From positions 3,348,001-3,412,000 of the forward strand of contig NZ_CP013650.1 in assembly GCF_001466725.1 (NCBI RefSeq): 64,000 bases of DNA, given 5' to 3'. The stretch comes from Lacimicrobium alkaliphilum. GTDB lineage: Bacteria; Pseudomonadota; Gammaproteobacteria; Enterobacterales; Alteromonadaceae. Below the pieces are notes generated by a model that did no database searches, was not told the origin of the DNA, and saw only the letters and a list, made by a program, of their open reading frames with translations. Below are positions 9,139-18,380 of this stretch, one piece after another. Each line of letters begins with the position of its first letter. Positions within the stretch are counted from its first letter, which is position 1. Made by a program: the position numbers and the translations under genes.

Positions 9139-10611
9139 TCAAAGATCAAAATCAGGCAAAGGCAGTTCAATCTGGCGAGTTTTGGTTTTACCCTGCGCCA
9201 GAAAGTACTTCATTGCAGTTAAGACCTCTGGTGAACTGGTATACAGGTTGTGCCCGGCGTTGACCACCATCACCTGAGTCAGGTTAGTCAGGCCAGCCAC
9301 CGCCTCAGCTTGCCCTGCAGGGTAGGTTCGCCCGTCAAGGGTGCCGGTTAACAGCAGAACTGGCACATCGCCGACAGGATCCTGACGAAAACTGTCTCCC
9401 AAATCTAAAGGTTTATACACACCCGCAAGGTGGGGCATGGGGAAGTTTAATATTCCTCCGAGTAAAGACTGCTTAGCCTGCTCTTTAACCTGCTTCAGTC
9501 GTGCGGCTGAAATTCCAGAGGCGATATCCATCGCCGTTGGCATAATTCTCATCTTTATCGGTTCATTGTTAAGCAGATTGCGAGACAATACCCCCTGCAG
9601 CATTCTGGTATCCCCCTTATCCAGACTATGGTACAGCCCCAGCAGCATGCCCACATAACTGCCCGGGTCAGCTATGGTCATGGATGCCAGAATCTGTAAG
9701 TGCACCGGCTGAAATAAAAAGTCCATTGGCTCCCCCTGTTTGACCGGCACCTTAATCCTTATAGGCTCTGCTGAAAGTTGAGCATGTACCCGGTGCATCG
9801 TGGCAATAATATCCGGGAACTGAGCCTTTAAACCCGGCTGCTGGTCAATAACCTGCTGCAACCTGGTAAAATAATCATCGGTTCGCGCAGGTAATTTCAC
9901 CGTCTGATCCAGCCCCTCTGCGCTGGCGATGATGACTTTGTCTATCTTCTCAGGAAACAGATTCAGACTGGCCAGGGCCAGATGGCTGCCGTAGGAAATC
10001 CCCCATAATGTCACTTTTTCAGCACCCAAATGCGCCCGCAGGGCATCGATATCCAGTGCATTTTGCACTGTGGTATAACCCGTAATATCCGCGCCCTGCT
10101 CTTGCCAGAAGTTCATACACTCAGAAAACGCCTGGCGATACAGCGCTGCCATACTCTGTTCATCCCAGCGCTTGTGGGTATGCATGATTTGCGAAGACTC
10201 GCACACGGGTACATCCTCTGACTTGCCTGTGCCGCGCTGATCCAGTGCAATTACATCACCATACTGGCGCAGTGACTGAAACAGGCCATAGCGGCGCCAT
10301 TTCGAGGTAGCAATACCAGAGCCGCCGGGGCCGCCAGCCAGATACACGATGGGCGCGCCGGGATTATCGGTCAGGGCCGGGAAACGCACATAATGAATCT
10401 TTAGTTTTCGGCTGTCAGGACTGTTGCGATTTTCAGGTACTGAAAAATACCCCTCAAAAGCCTCGGTGCTTTGTCCGTCATTGGCAGTAAAGGTAATCGG
10501 CGACTCATTTTCCGTCTTCTTTCCGCTCTGGTCTGAAGCGGTCACATGCCCTGATAAGAGCAATAATAAAAGCAAACCCGGCAATACTGTTAATCTGTTG
10601 ATCAATAACAT
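9139..10611 (-). CDS. Exported alpha/beta hydrolase, S33 tripeptidyl aminopeptidase-like
   Basis: A 490-residue serine hydrolase. The start at 10611 has a GAGGAG box and begins a signal peptide (hydrophobic core LPGLLLLLLLSG, Ala-rich cut). The oxyanion motif GGPGGSG is near residue 93. The nucleophile elbow GISYG is near residue 204. The TAP-like C-terminal part has the catalytic Asp in LTGTLDGRTYP (about 422) and His in NAGHNLY (about 453). Family members remove N-terminal peptides or cleave proline-type substrates in the periplasm. The frame is open 30 codons further upstream, but those codons lack a signal peptide pattern. It is divergent from the LytTR gene, with about 130 bases of shared promoter space. 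Confidence 0.87.
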   Translation of the reverse strand: MLLINRLTVLPGLLLLLLLSGHVTASDQSGKKTENESPITFTANDGQSTEAFEGYFSVPENRNSPDSRKLKIHYVRFPALTDNPGAPIVYLAGGPGGSGIATSKWRRYGLFQSLRQYGDVIALDQRGTGKSEDVPVCESSQIMHTHKRWDEQSMAALYRQAFSECMNFWQEQGADITGYTTVQNALDIDALRAHLGAEKVTLWGISYGSHLALASLNLFPEKIDKVIIASAEGLDQTVKLPARTDDYFTRLQQVIDQQPGLKAQFPDIIATMHRVHAQLSAEPIRIKVPVKQGEPMDFLFQPVHLQILASMTIADPGSYVGMLLGLYHSLDKGDTRMLQGVLSRNLLNNEPIKMRIMPTAMDIASGISAARLKQVKEQAKQSLLGGILNFPMPHLAGVYKPLDLGDSFRQDPVGDVPVLLLTGTLDGRTYPAGQAEAVAGLTNLTQVMVVNAGHNLYTSSPEVLTAMKYFLAQGKTKTRQIELPLPDFDL

Positions 10612-10742
10612 AAGATTTTCTCCTCGTTGAACTGAGCAACAGTAAAACAGAGAAAATCGTCTGACTGGCAAGGGTTTTCGCCAGGCGGCAGTGAAAAGCA
10701 TGATAAAACAGATAAGCGGTAGTCTGCTGTCAATAAGCGGTT

Positions 10743-12311
10743 ATGGTCGAAATGGTTATAAACAAACAATCTCCTGGCGGTTTTCGATTTTCAATCAGGC
10801 TATGGTTGCTGGTACTGCTTGTGAGTATTTCCACCAGCAGCGCCGCTTTCGTGCCGTTCGAAGGTCAACAACCTGTAACCCTTTGCGATGGTGCTCATCA
10901 ATGGCCGGTGGATTTTACCTCCACGGATTGCCGCACGGTGCTGCTTAAGGACGTCGATCCTCAGGGCAAAACACTGTGGGTTGAGATCCCCGTTAACCTG
11001 AGCGAACAACAGTTACAGGCGCTGACACCTCCACTGGCCTTGTTCCTGTATGCTAAAGCCAGCAGTAGAGCCTATTTTAATGATGTACTGCTTGGAGAGA
11101 ATGGCAAGCCCGGCAACAAGGTCACCGAAATCCCCGGTGCAATGGACAGCCATTTTTATCTGCCCGAAGGCCTGCTCAAAATGGGCAAAAACCGGCTGGT
11201 GTTGCATCTGTCTGCGCAGCAAGGCTGGTTAACCTTAACCCGGCCTCTGCATTTTATTGGCATAGGGGGTTTTGCCGATCCACGCCAGCATTTGCAACAA
11301 TACAGTGAACTTGGCCTGGTGTTGCTGGGGGTTCTGCTTACCGGATTGGTGTACTTTTCTGTGCGCAGTATCACGCCATCACAGCGCAGCAACCATCTGT
11401 TGCTGGTGTTAATGTGCCTGTTCAGTGCCGTTCAGTTGTTTGCTGAAATGTCGCGGGGCTTGTTGGGATACGCTTATCCCATACACGACATCAGGTTGCT
11501 CACCATCACCCTGATGTCATTGGGCTTTGGTGTTTGCCTGCTGGTATTTATTGCCGGTCAGTTTGCCCGTCATCATGCCCTGCACTGGATTTATGCCGGT
11601 ATCCTGGTGACGCTGGGCGCATTATGGTTACTGGATAGTTTTGATGCCAGAACCACTGCCGCCACATTTTTCCCCGCCTTCTTTGCTGCTATCATCACCG
11701 TCAGATTTTGGTGGCGAACCCGCTCAGACCAGGGTGGTTTCAGCGCGCTGGCACTGAGCCTGTTTATCCTCTGTATGATACTGACCGCAGATTATTTCCA
11801 TGAAACCTTATACTTTGTATTTGTATCGCTGCTGTTAGGCTATTTGTTTATTCAGCAGGCACTGGAATCCAACCGCCAGGAACTGAGGCAACAGCAGGAT
11901 AATGAGCGGATTGCCAGGCTCAGCTTCAGGCTGGAACAGGGTCAACAACAAGCCAGGCCCGCCCTGCTCACCTTAAAAAGCGCAGGCAAGATAGATAAGC
12001 TCAATACAGCAGAGATCGCCTACTGCCAGGCCGCCAAAGATTACTCTGAGATCCATCTGCTCAACGGCCAGCAACACTTGTACAGCGGCACCCTGAAAAG
12101 CCTGGAGGCTGAATTGCCCAGCACCTTCTTGCGGGTGCATCGCTCTTTTCTGGTTAACCTTGAGCAGATCAGGCGCCTGTCCTCCGCCACCCCTGATAGT
12201 ACTAACGCCAGTTTAATCCTGAGTAACGGCCAGACTGTGCCCGTTAGCCGTCGCCTGGTACCCGCTGTACGCAGCGCCGTTGCTGATAAGCCTGACTTTG
12301 GTGCGGATTAG
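10743..12311 (+). CDS. Membrane-anchored LytTR-domain transcription regulator
   Basis: A 522-residue protein joining a sensor and a DNA-binding domain without a kinase. An N-terminal signal or helix is followed by an exported beta-rich domain of about 130 residues (LFLYAKASSRAYFNDVLLG). Seven predicted membrane helices run from about 185 to 375, then a Gln/Arg-rich helix (about 378-405) and a C-terminal LytTR domain (about 415-515: FLRVHRSFLVNL and a conserved NGQTVPVSRR). The exported domain plus seven helices resembles the 7TMR-DISM layout. LytTR domains bind direct repeats at promoters. The likely target is the shared promoter region with the hydrolase gene, but that is inference. ATG at 10752 is an alternative start. 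Confidence 0.85.
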   Translation: MVEMVINKQSPGGFRFSIRLWLLVLLVSISTSSAAFVPFEGQQPVTLCDGAHQWPVDFTSTDCRTVLLKDVDPQGKTLWVEIPVNLSEQQLQALTPPLALFLYAKASSRAYFNDVLLGENGKPGNKVTEIPGAMDSHFYLPEGLLKMGKNRLVLHLSAQQGWLTLTRPLHFIGIGGFADPRQHLQQYSELGLVLLGVLLTGLVYFSVRSITPSQRSNHLLLVLMCLFSAVQLFAEMSRGLLGYAYPIHDIRLLTITLMSLGFGVCLLVFIAGQFARHHALHWIYAGILVTLGALWLLDSFDARTTAATFFPAFFAAIITVRFWWRTRSDQGGFSALALSLFILCMILTADYFHETLYFVFVSLLLGYLFIQQALESNRQELRQQQDNERIARLSFRLEQGQQQARPALLTLKSAGKIDKLNTAEIAYCQAAKDYSEIHLLNGQQHLYSGTLKSLEAELPSTFLRVHRSFLVNLEQIRRLSSATPDSTNASLILSNGQTVPVSRRLVPAVRSAVADKPDFGAD

Positions 12312-12523
12312 CGTCGCCTGTTCAGCAGCCACTCGGTCAGATAAGCAAATAACCCCGTCAGGAAAAATACCAGGCCGAACAGTTGCATCAGATCATTAGC
12401 CGACTGATTTACCCGACGGGTCTGGGTTAGCTCATAGGTGCGCGAGCCTCCTTTTACCGGCACATTGAAGATCTCGCCCTGATAGGCAGCAGTGACCAGA
12501 TAATCTTCATGCAGGCATACCAA
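12308..12523 (-). pseudogene. Remnant of a membrane protein, C-terminal end only
   Basis: A 71-codon frame with only a TTG to start from and a stop just upstream. It ends in a convincing membrane helix (LMQLFGLVFFLTGLFAYL) and a basic tail (NRRR). The N-terminal part is not a start-like sequence, so this looks like the end of a longer gene that lost its front. The decayed palindromic repeat at 12558 lies 35 bases upstream of it. It overlaps the 3' end of the LytTR gene by four bases, tail to tail. It could instead be a genuine short membrane peptide. The family is not recognised. Confidence 0.4.
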
Positions 12524-12557
12524 GATGAATATCGATTAATATCAGGAATATAATTAG

Positions 12558-12641
12558 AAAGTAGGGTCAGAGTAAACTTTCCTTCGGTCTGAGCCTGGTT
12601 CAGAGGAGGGAAGCAGAGAAACTTTGCTCTTGCCCCACTTT
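12558..12641. repeat. GGGTCAGAGTAAACTTT inverted repeat, copy 3 (decayed)
   Basis: The left arm (12558-12580) is intact, while the right arm (about 12618-12641) carries several substitutions (TTGCTCTTGCC instead of TTACTCTGACC). It ends three bases before the stop codon of the kleisin-like gene. It is an older copy of the element at 4341 and 9056. Confidence 0.8.
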
Positions 12642-12644
12642 GCA

Positions 12645-13889
12645 TCAGCCGGTGGCCTGAAACTCACCGAAAAAGCGCAGGCCCAGATGCACATCTTCGA
12701 TAATCCGCACCTGATTAAAGCGGCTGGCCAGACGGGTCACCTTCTCCATCCGGAAACTACGTTTTTCATCACTGGCCATGCCTTCGTACTCGGCAATCAC
12801 CTGGAACAACCAGATTTCGGGATCCCACTCAAGATCATTCCGGTTCATATAATCCAGCGCACTGACAGGATTCCCCTCATCAATCACCGCAATAAAGAAG
12901 TTCTCCACGTCCTCCACCAGTTTTTTCTGTACCCTTTCGGCCAGCTGTTGCTCAGGGGCGGCAAAGGGCTCGGCGTTTTCGGTTGGTGTGACGTCCTGCT
13001 CCGGGCGCGGAATGGCACGGGCCAGTTGCGCCAGCGTGCTGCTGTCGCTGTCTCTGTCCAGAGCAATGGCGGCAGCAGCTCTGATCTCTTTAGCCTGATT
13101 CACCACCGCCGGTACCTTGCTGCGGTTGGGATAATCGCCAATCTGAAAATTCGGATGCTGGCGTAAGAAGGCGCTCATGCGACTGACCAACAGTGCCCGC
13201 TCCTGCTGCTGGCGAAACCTGGCCATCAGCAATACCAGACGCTTCTGCACTTCCAGCAAGGAGCCGGAATGTTCTGAAATACGTGCCTGCAACTGACTGA
13301 CCAGCAGCTTACGCAGGCTGCCGTCACTGCCCGCCAGGGCAATCAGTTGATCAAAATCAATCAGACCAAAGCCATCAAGCAGGCGGCGAAGTTGTTTTTG
13401 CGCCAGTTCGATTTCACGAATTTTGTCATCCAGACTGGAAACAAAACCAAACTCGGTATTCAGGCGGTGCCACAGGCTTTCGATGGCATCGCCGAACTGA
13501 CCGCTCATATCATGCACCCGTTCGGTCAGCAGTTGCATATGATGCTCGGCCGCGGCGTAATCCCCTTTGGCTCTTGCGGCCTGCAATGACTGTACGCGGG
13601 TGTGTATCTGATCCAGATGCTCGGCCACATCGGCATTGATCTGGCGTTTACGCTCATCCCGGGTCAGGCTGGCGATAAGTTCGCCCATTACCGGGCGCAG
13701 GCTTAAAGGGGCCTGTTCATCCGGCCGCCAAAGAATTCTGGCGTCGATAAGTTTGTTCAGCGCGGCTTCTGATAATGCCGACTCATCGATGTGACCGTTC
13801 AGATAGCCCTGCATCAGCACTTCAGAATGCTTGCCAATCAGCGCCAGCCGCTCCCGGCCAAGCTGGAACAGACTGCTGTGCTGATTCAA
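12645..13889 (-). CDS. Kleisin-like (MukF/MksF/JetA-type) subunit of SMC complex
   Basis: A 414-residue, mostly helical and charged protein with no signal peptide. The N-terminal part (about 1-75) looks like a winged helix (SALSEAALNKLIDARIL). A long helical middle (about 85-290) is followed by an acidic, Pro-rich linker (about 295-320), then a C-terminal part with WDPEIWLFQVIAEYEG. Its role as the kleisin that ties SMC heads together is inferred mainly from position: it is the last gene of a three-gene operon after an SMC-like ATPase and a small two-winged-helix-like protein, each overlapping by four bases. It is shorter than MukF (about 440) and comparable to Wadjet JetA. Confidence 0.65.
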   Translation of the reverse strand: MNQHSSLFQLGRERLALIGKHSEVLMQGYLNGHIDESALSEAALNKLIDARILWRPDEQAPLSLRPVMGELIASLTRDERKRQINADVAEHLDQIHTRVQSLQAARAKGDYAAAEHHMQLLTERVHDMSGQFGDAIESLWHRLNTEFGFVSSLDDKIREIELAQKQLRRLLDGFGLIDFDQLIALAGSDGSLRKLLVSQLQARISEHSGSLLEVQKRLVLLMARFRQQQERALLVSRMSAFLRQHPNFQIGDYPNRSKVPAVVNQAKEIRAAAAIALDRDSDSSTLAQLARAIPRPEQDVTPTENAEPFAAPEQQLAERVQKKLVEDVENFFIAVIDEGNPVSALDYMNRNDLEWDPEIWLFQVIAEYEGMASDEKRSFRMEKVTRLASRFNQVRIIEDVHLGLRFFGEFQATG

Positions 13890-14509
13890 AACATATCTCC
13901 CTGCTCCGGGCTGTCCTCGTCCAGCGGCAGATTTTCTTCATCCTTGATAAAGCGCACCAGTTCAATCAGATGCTCTATCTTGCCGGTAACAATATAGAAC
14001 TGACGGTCACGATGGGGCTGATGCAGATAGCCCAGCTCGCGTATACGCTTAAACACCTGCTTGATCTGCATATCCAGCTGGTCACTGGTGGACTTAAATA
14101 CTTTGTCGGCAGAGAGCATGGCCAGGCGCTGGCGCAGCGACTGATTATCCTCTACCTTCAGGGAAAATTCCTGCAACTTGATGGTATCCCCGGCGGTCAG
14201 CGCGCCGTCCCGTCCCAGCGCCTCCTGCACCAGTTGCATCCATTCCAGCATCGGCAACAGCGACTGAATAGTTACACCGAACTGCTGGCTGAGTTGGTGC
14301 CGCGCCGGTTCGGTGAGTTCGTGGTAGGCCAGAAAAAATACGCTGCCGTCCTCGCTTTTGGCGATGCGCCGGTTCAAAGGGCGCAGAAAATGATTGAGGT
14401 CCTCTCGCAGGTTTTCGTTCTGCAGTTTATTGAAGCTGTGTTCATCGGTCACCGCACAGATAAACTCCCCTTCCAGCATGCGCTCGAGGAGCGGGCCATG
14501 TTCTATCAT
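13886..14509 (-). CDS. KITE-like (MukE/MksE/JetB-type) subunit of SMC complex
   Basis: A 207-residue protein with the size and look of a MukE/MksE subunit: helical, two apparent winged-helix units (about 10-90 and 125-190), a YIVTGKIEHLIELVRFI stretch at the end of the second, and an acidic tail (DEDSPEQGD). Such proteins sit on the kleisin and regulate the SMC ATPase. Start and stop both overlap the neighbours by four bases (ATGA), so the three proteins are probably made in fixed ratio. Similarity is judged from length, fold pattern and context, not from a search. Confidence 0.65.
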   Translation of the reverse strand: MIEHGPLLERMLEGEFICAVTDEHSFNKLQNENLREDLNHFLRPLNRRIAKSEDGSVFFLAYHELTEPARHQLSQQFGVTIQSLLPMLEWMQLVQEALGRDGALTAGDTIKLQEFSLKVEDNQSLRQRLAMLSADKVFKSTSDQLDMQIKQVFKRIRELGYLHQPHRDRQFYIVTGKIEHLIELVRFIKDEENLPLDEDSPEQGDMF

Positions 14510-17500
14510 ACGGCTTCCTCCATCTTACTGCCGGCCCTGAGGCGCTCTGCAATACGGCTGACTTTGGGTTCAATTTTCTGTAATTCCTGACGTTGTTTGT
14601 CGATCAGATAACGATGTTTAAACAGCATCAACACCTCTGATTCCGGATTAGGAAAGGCGCCAAGAATATCAATGCCGTTGCTCTGGCAGGCAGCAAAGAG
14701 TTTTTCCACATTGTGATAGGCCAGCGTGCCAATCTCATCGATCGGCCAGTGAATACGGATATCCGCCTTATTACGCAGCAAGCGGGTAAAGGCAAGCAGG
14801 AATTTGCACAAAATGAGGTAGGCCATGCCATGGCTTGACGACTCCAGCAGTTGCCTGTCGTTCTTGATCACCAGATCCGAGCCCCCTTCATTCAGGTGCA
14901 ACTCCAGCCTTAGTAAGGACTCAATATTGTAACTGGCGTCATTGGGCAGCACTTCTACCACATCTGCGAGACTGTCCAGATAGTCCTGCTTAGGCATATC
15001 ATCACCGGAGTCGCGCCAGTTCTGGTACGCCTGGGCGAAGCGCTTCAGCGGCTGCCAGAAGTTCAGTTCATCCACGGTAGAGAGGATCTTCACTTCAGAG
15101 CGGGCAATACCATCCAGACTCAGATCATCGGCCACCTCTTCGGTAAGGCGGCGGCTCTGGCTGGCAATCTTACGATTGATATCACTGAACACGGTAAAGA
15201 ATCGGTTCAGATCCCCGCCTATGGTTTCGCCCTGCTCGATGATTTGCCGGGCACGGGAGTCAAGGATGCTCAGCAGGCGTTCCAGAATCGGCAGCTTCTC
15301 GCGGCTGTCGGCGTGTTCGTCGAGTACGGCGAAGCTTTGCTCCATCACATCGAGAAAATCCTTGCCTGCGTCTTTGCCCAACACCGATTCAAAATCATTC
15401 AATTCTTCTTTGAACTGACGCTCCAGGCGGCTTCGGCTTTCCAGCGCTTCATTGGTGCGGCTGATACGCTCCTGCTGATCCCCCAGGCTCCCCTGTGATG
15501 CCTCATCGGTAAAGGCAAACTGTAAGTGGGCCAACTGGCGGATCAATGGCTCAATTTCATTTAACAGACCGGCGCACTGACTGAGCTGCTGCTCTGTATC
15601 GCGCTGTTGTTGCTGCAAGGCGGACTTATCGCCCTGGTATCGCTGTTTAAGGTTATCACGCTGCTGATGCAGATTTTGCAATGTGGCCTTAAGCTCAGTT
15701 TCCTGCTCCAGCAGTTCAGGGCGACGTTCGCTCCAGTCTATCTGCATAAACTCTTTATACTCGCGTAATTCATCGCGGCGCGAACTGACCCGGTGGATCC
15801 GCCCCTTAAGTTCGTCAATGTCCTGTTTAAGCTTTTGCAACTGGGCCGGATCGATATCCTTGCTGGCCAGTTCTTCATTGAAGGCCTGCTCAAGCTGCTT
15901 GATCTGCGCCTTATTCTGCTCGCGGCGCTTCTCTACCTGCAGTTCCAGCTCCTGAATCTGTTCGTCCAGCACTGCCAGCTCTTCCTGCCAGCCGCTGCGA
16001 AACTCCAGTAACTGATCCTCAAAATCCTGCTGCAACTGTTTCAGGGCTTCATCCCGCTGCTGCTGTTTGCTGTTTAGCTGCTGTTTTAGCTTGTCCAGCG
16101 CCTGTTGGGCGTCTGCCCGCCTGCTATCCAGTAACGTCTTGTGCTGTTGCAACAAGCGCTGGCGGGCATCGGTGGCATAATGCACTTCCTGCTCTGCCTG
16201 CTCGAATGCCTGCTGGGCCTTGCTCAGCTGTTCGCGCAATTTTTCTGTCTGCTCATGGCATTGTTGCAACAGGGCTTCGTCCTGTTGCTGCTGCTCTCGG
16301 GCCTGTTCCAGTTGCTTTTGCGCCTGCTCCAGACGATTTTTCAGTGCCGCTTCATCTTCGGCGTATTCCGGGGAATCAATCTGACTTAAGTCCAGGCAGA
16401 TACCCATTATCCCCTGCTGCTCTGTACTCAACTCTGGGGAAAGATCCTTGCGCTCCAGCAAAGGCGCGTGGATAACCTTACCCAGTTTGTGCTCCCAGCC
16501 ACTGACATTATCCCGCAAAAAGGCCCGCAAACTGCCTTGCTCCGGGCTAAGTTGCTGTTCAATGCGTTGCAGACGTTCCGCCATCTGGCGATATTGACGG
16601 CGACTGTCATGCAACTGATTATCGGCCTGAAGGGTCTGCTCACGAGCCTGCTGGTGCTGCCTGTCACATTGGGTGCGTTGCTGCGCCTTTTGCTGCCAGT
16701 TGCGCTGAGCCAGCTCCAGACGCTTATCGGCCAGTTGCTGGTTCTCCTGCTCCTGGTCACTGAGCATGGGCTGTTGCACCTGCATCTGCTGAGTGGCAAT
16801 AGCCAGTTGCAATTCTGATAAGGCCTGTTCAAATTCACTGCGCTGCTGTTCCCGACGCTGTTCATACTGACTGCGAAGCTGGCTTTCCTTATCCTGATGA
16901 GCCTGACGCAGGCTGTTTCGGCCTTCTTCCAGTGCCTTGATTCGACTATGGTTTTTCTGCCTGACCCGGTCGAGAGATTCAAAAAGCTTGTTCTTTTGCT
17001 GTTCCAGTTGCGCCTGCATATCCTGATGCTGATCGATCAACAGCTGATAATGCTCCTGCTGCTGCTCCAGCTCTTCACGCCAGAGAGGCAGTACTTGCGT
17101 ATCTTTTTGCAACTGCTCCATATCAGAGTCCAGATAGCCGTCATAACGCCCCTGAATATGATCTAATTGTTTGGCGCAGGCGTTGCGCCCGGCGTCGGCT
17201 TCACTGATTGAACTGTTTAGGGTCGACTCCTGTTGTTCAAACTGCTCTTTTAGCTCTGCCATCTGACGTTTGAGAACATTTAGCGTTTCTGCGCTGTCGG
17301 CCTTTTGCCGTTTAAGCTGGCTATAATCCTGTTCAAGCACAGGTTTAAGCTGTTGCAACCGGGCTTCTTCCTGATTCAGCTTGTCAGCCTGAGTGCGGAT
17401 CTGGGCAAAGGTTTTGTGCAGGTCTTTAAGGCGCATGGTCTGGCGCATCTGGGTGATCCATTCCCGGGCCTTGGTATTTCTGACTGTAGTGCTGGGCTGT

Positions 17501-18162
17501 ACCAGGCCATCTTCTTCGAAAATCGCCGCCAGCATGGTACGCAGGGTATCCATTTTTCCTTCTTTGGCATGCACCGCACTGACCAGTTTTTCCATATGAC
17601 GAATACGGTGGCTGGCCGCTACCAGGCTGAAATGTGCAGCCAGTTGGCGCAGACGGGTGTTGTCACGGCTATTGGCTCGCCCCACCGCGGCATCGTTCTG
17701 GATCACACTGCGATATTCACTGGTAGAATGCAATTTGCTGGAATAATCGATACCCAGTTGTTTAAGCTGCCGCAGCCACTGCTCCGGCAACATTGGCTGT
17801 ACCTGGTTGTCATCCACTTCCACCAGAACCTGCTCATACTCAAAAGGTGCCCCGACAAAACGGTATTGCACGCTGTCTGCGTCTTTGCGGGTCAGTACCG
17901 CCTGACACACCTGACCGTCTTCACGCTGATATTCATAGATCAGATAGCTGTTGTTGGCGGGAAGATAAAATTCGCTGAATTTCTTGCGGGTGCGGGGTAC
18001 GACTTTACCTGGCAGTTCACCGTAAAATACCGGCACCAGTCGCTGCAGGGTCGTTTTACCCGAAGCATTCGTGCCACAAACATTGGTGTGACCGTCCAGC
18101 TTCAACTCCACCACACCGGGCAGGTGGGTATGAACTAGAATAATGCGCAGTAATCCTGACAT
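14506..18162 (-). CDS. SMC-like ATPase (MukB/MksB/JetC-type, DUF3584-like)
   Basis: A 1218-residue coiled-coil ATPase. The ATG at 18162 has an AGGA box and begins MSGLLRIILVHTHLPG; the frame is open 39 codons further, but those look non-coding. Walker A GTNASGKT is at residues 30-37. Long Gln/Glu/Lys coiled coils lie at about 250-540 and 600-870. A compact hinge-like break lies at about 542-600 (LRAFLRDNVSGWEHKLGK). A signature-like SSSHGMAYLI is near 1108 and Walker B WPIDEIGTL near 1139, with the catalytic Glu. The pattern fits condensin-like MukB/MksB/JetC ATPases and the poorly studied DUF3584 group. It is the first gene of the operon. Confidence 0.85.
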   Translation of the reverse strand: MSGLLRIILVHTHLPGVVELKLDGHTNVCGTNASGKTTLQRLVPVFYGELPGKVVPRTRKKFSEFYLPANNSYLIYEYQREDGQVCQAVLTRKDADSVQYRFVGAPFEYEQVLVEVDDNQVQPMLPEQWLRQLKQLGIDYSSKLHSTSEYRSVIQNDAAVGRANSRDNTRLRQLAAHFSLVAASHRIRHMEKLVSAVHAKEGKMDTLRTMLAAIFEEDGLVQPSTTVRNTKAREWITQMRQTMRLKDLHKTFAQIRTQADKLNQEEARLQQLKPVLEQDYSQLKRQKADSAETLNVLKRQMAELKEQFEQQESTLNSSISEADAGRNACAKQLDHIQGRYDGYLDSDMEQLQKDTQVLPLWREELEQQQEHYQLLIDQHQDMQAQLEQQKNKLFESLDRVRQKNHSRIKALEEGRNSLRQAHQDKESQLRSQYEQRREQQRSEFEQALSELQLAIATQQMQVQQPMLSDQEQENQQLADKRLELAQRNWQQKAQQRTQCDRQHQQAREQTLQADNQLHDSRRQYRQMAERLQRIEQQLSPEQGSLRAFLRDNVSGWEHKLGKVIHAPLLERKDLSPELSTEQQGIMGICLDLSQIDSPEYAEDEAALKNRLEQAQKQLEQAREQQQQDEALLQQCHEQTEKLREQLSKAQQAFEQAEQEVHYATDARQRLLQQHKTLLDSRRADAQQALDKLKQQLNSKQQQRDEALKQLQQDFEDQLLEFRSGWQEELAVLDEQIQELELQVEKRREQNKAQIKQLEQAFNEELASKDIDPAQLQKLKQDIDELKGRIHRVSSRRDELREYKEFMQIDWSERRPELLEQETELKATLQNLHQQRDNLKQRYQGDKSALQQQQRDTEQQLSQCAGLLNEIEPLIRQLAHLQFAFTDEASQGSLGDQQERISRTNEALESRSRLERQFKEELNDFESVLGKDAGKDFLDVMEQSFAVLDEHADSREKLPILERLLSILDSRARQIIEQGETIGGDLNRFFTVFSDINRKIASQSRRLTEEVADDLSLDGIARSEVKILSTVDELNFWQPLKRFAQAYQNWRDSGDDMPKQDYLDSLADVVEVLPNDASYNIESLLRLELHLNEGGSDLVIKNDRQLLESSSHGMAYLILCKFLLAFTRLLRNKADIRIHWPIDEIGTLAYHNVEKLFAACQSNGIDILGAFPNPESEVLMLFKHRYLIDKQRQELQKIEPKVSRIAERLRAGSKMEEAV

Positions 18163-18380
18163 AGACGTCCTGTTTATTGTTTTTGCTTCTGTGCCAAAGG
18201 GCGCCATTTTACTGTGAAAGGAGACAGATTGGTATGTCTGGCTTATTCCACTGTGACAAGTTTTCATAAATTGTGCCATCCTTGTTCAGCTACTGAGCAA
18301 ACAGTGGCAAAAATACAAAAACTCATATACAAAGCCTAAGATCTTCTTCTATGCTGAAAGTAACTCAGAACGGGTAATGA

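Noticed and set aside
17305..18138. 277-codon frame opposite the SMC-like gene
   Set aside because: It arises from the reverse of a coding frame with strong codon bias, and no domain is visible.
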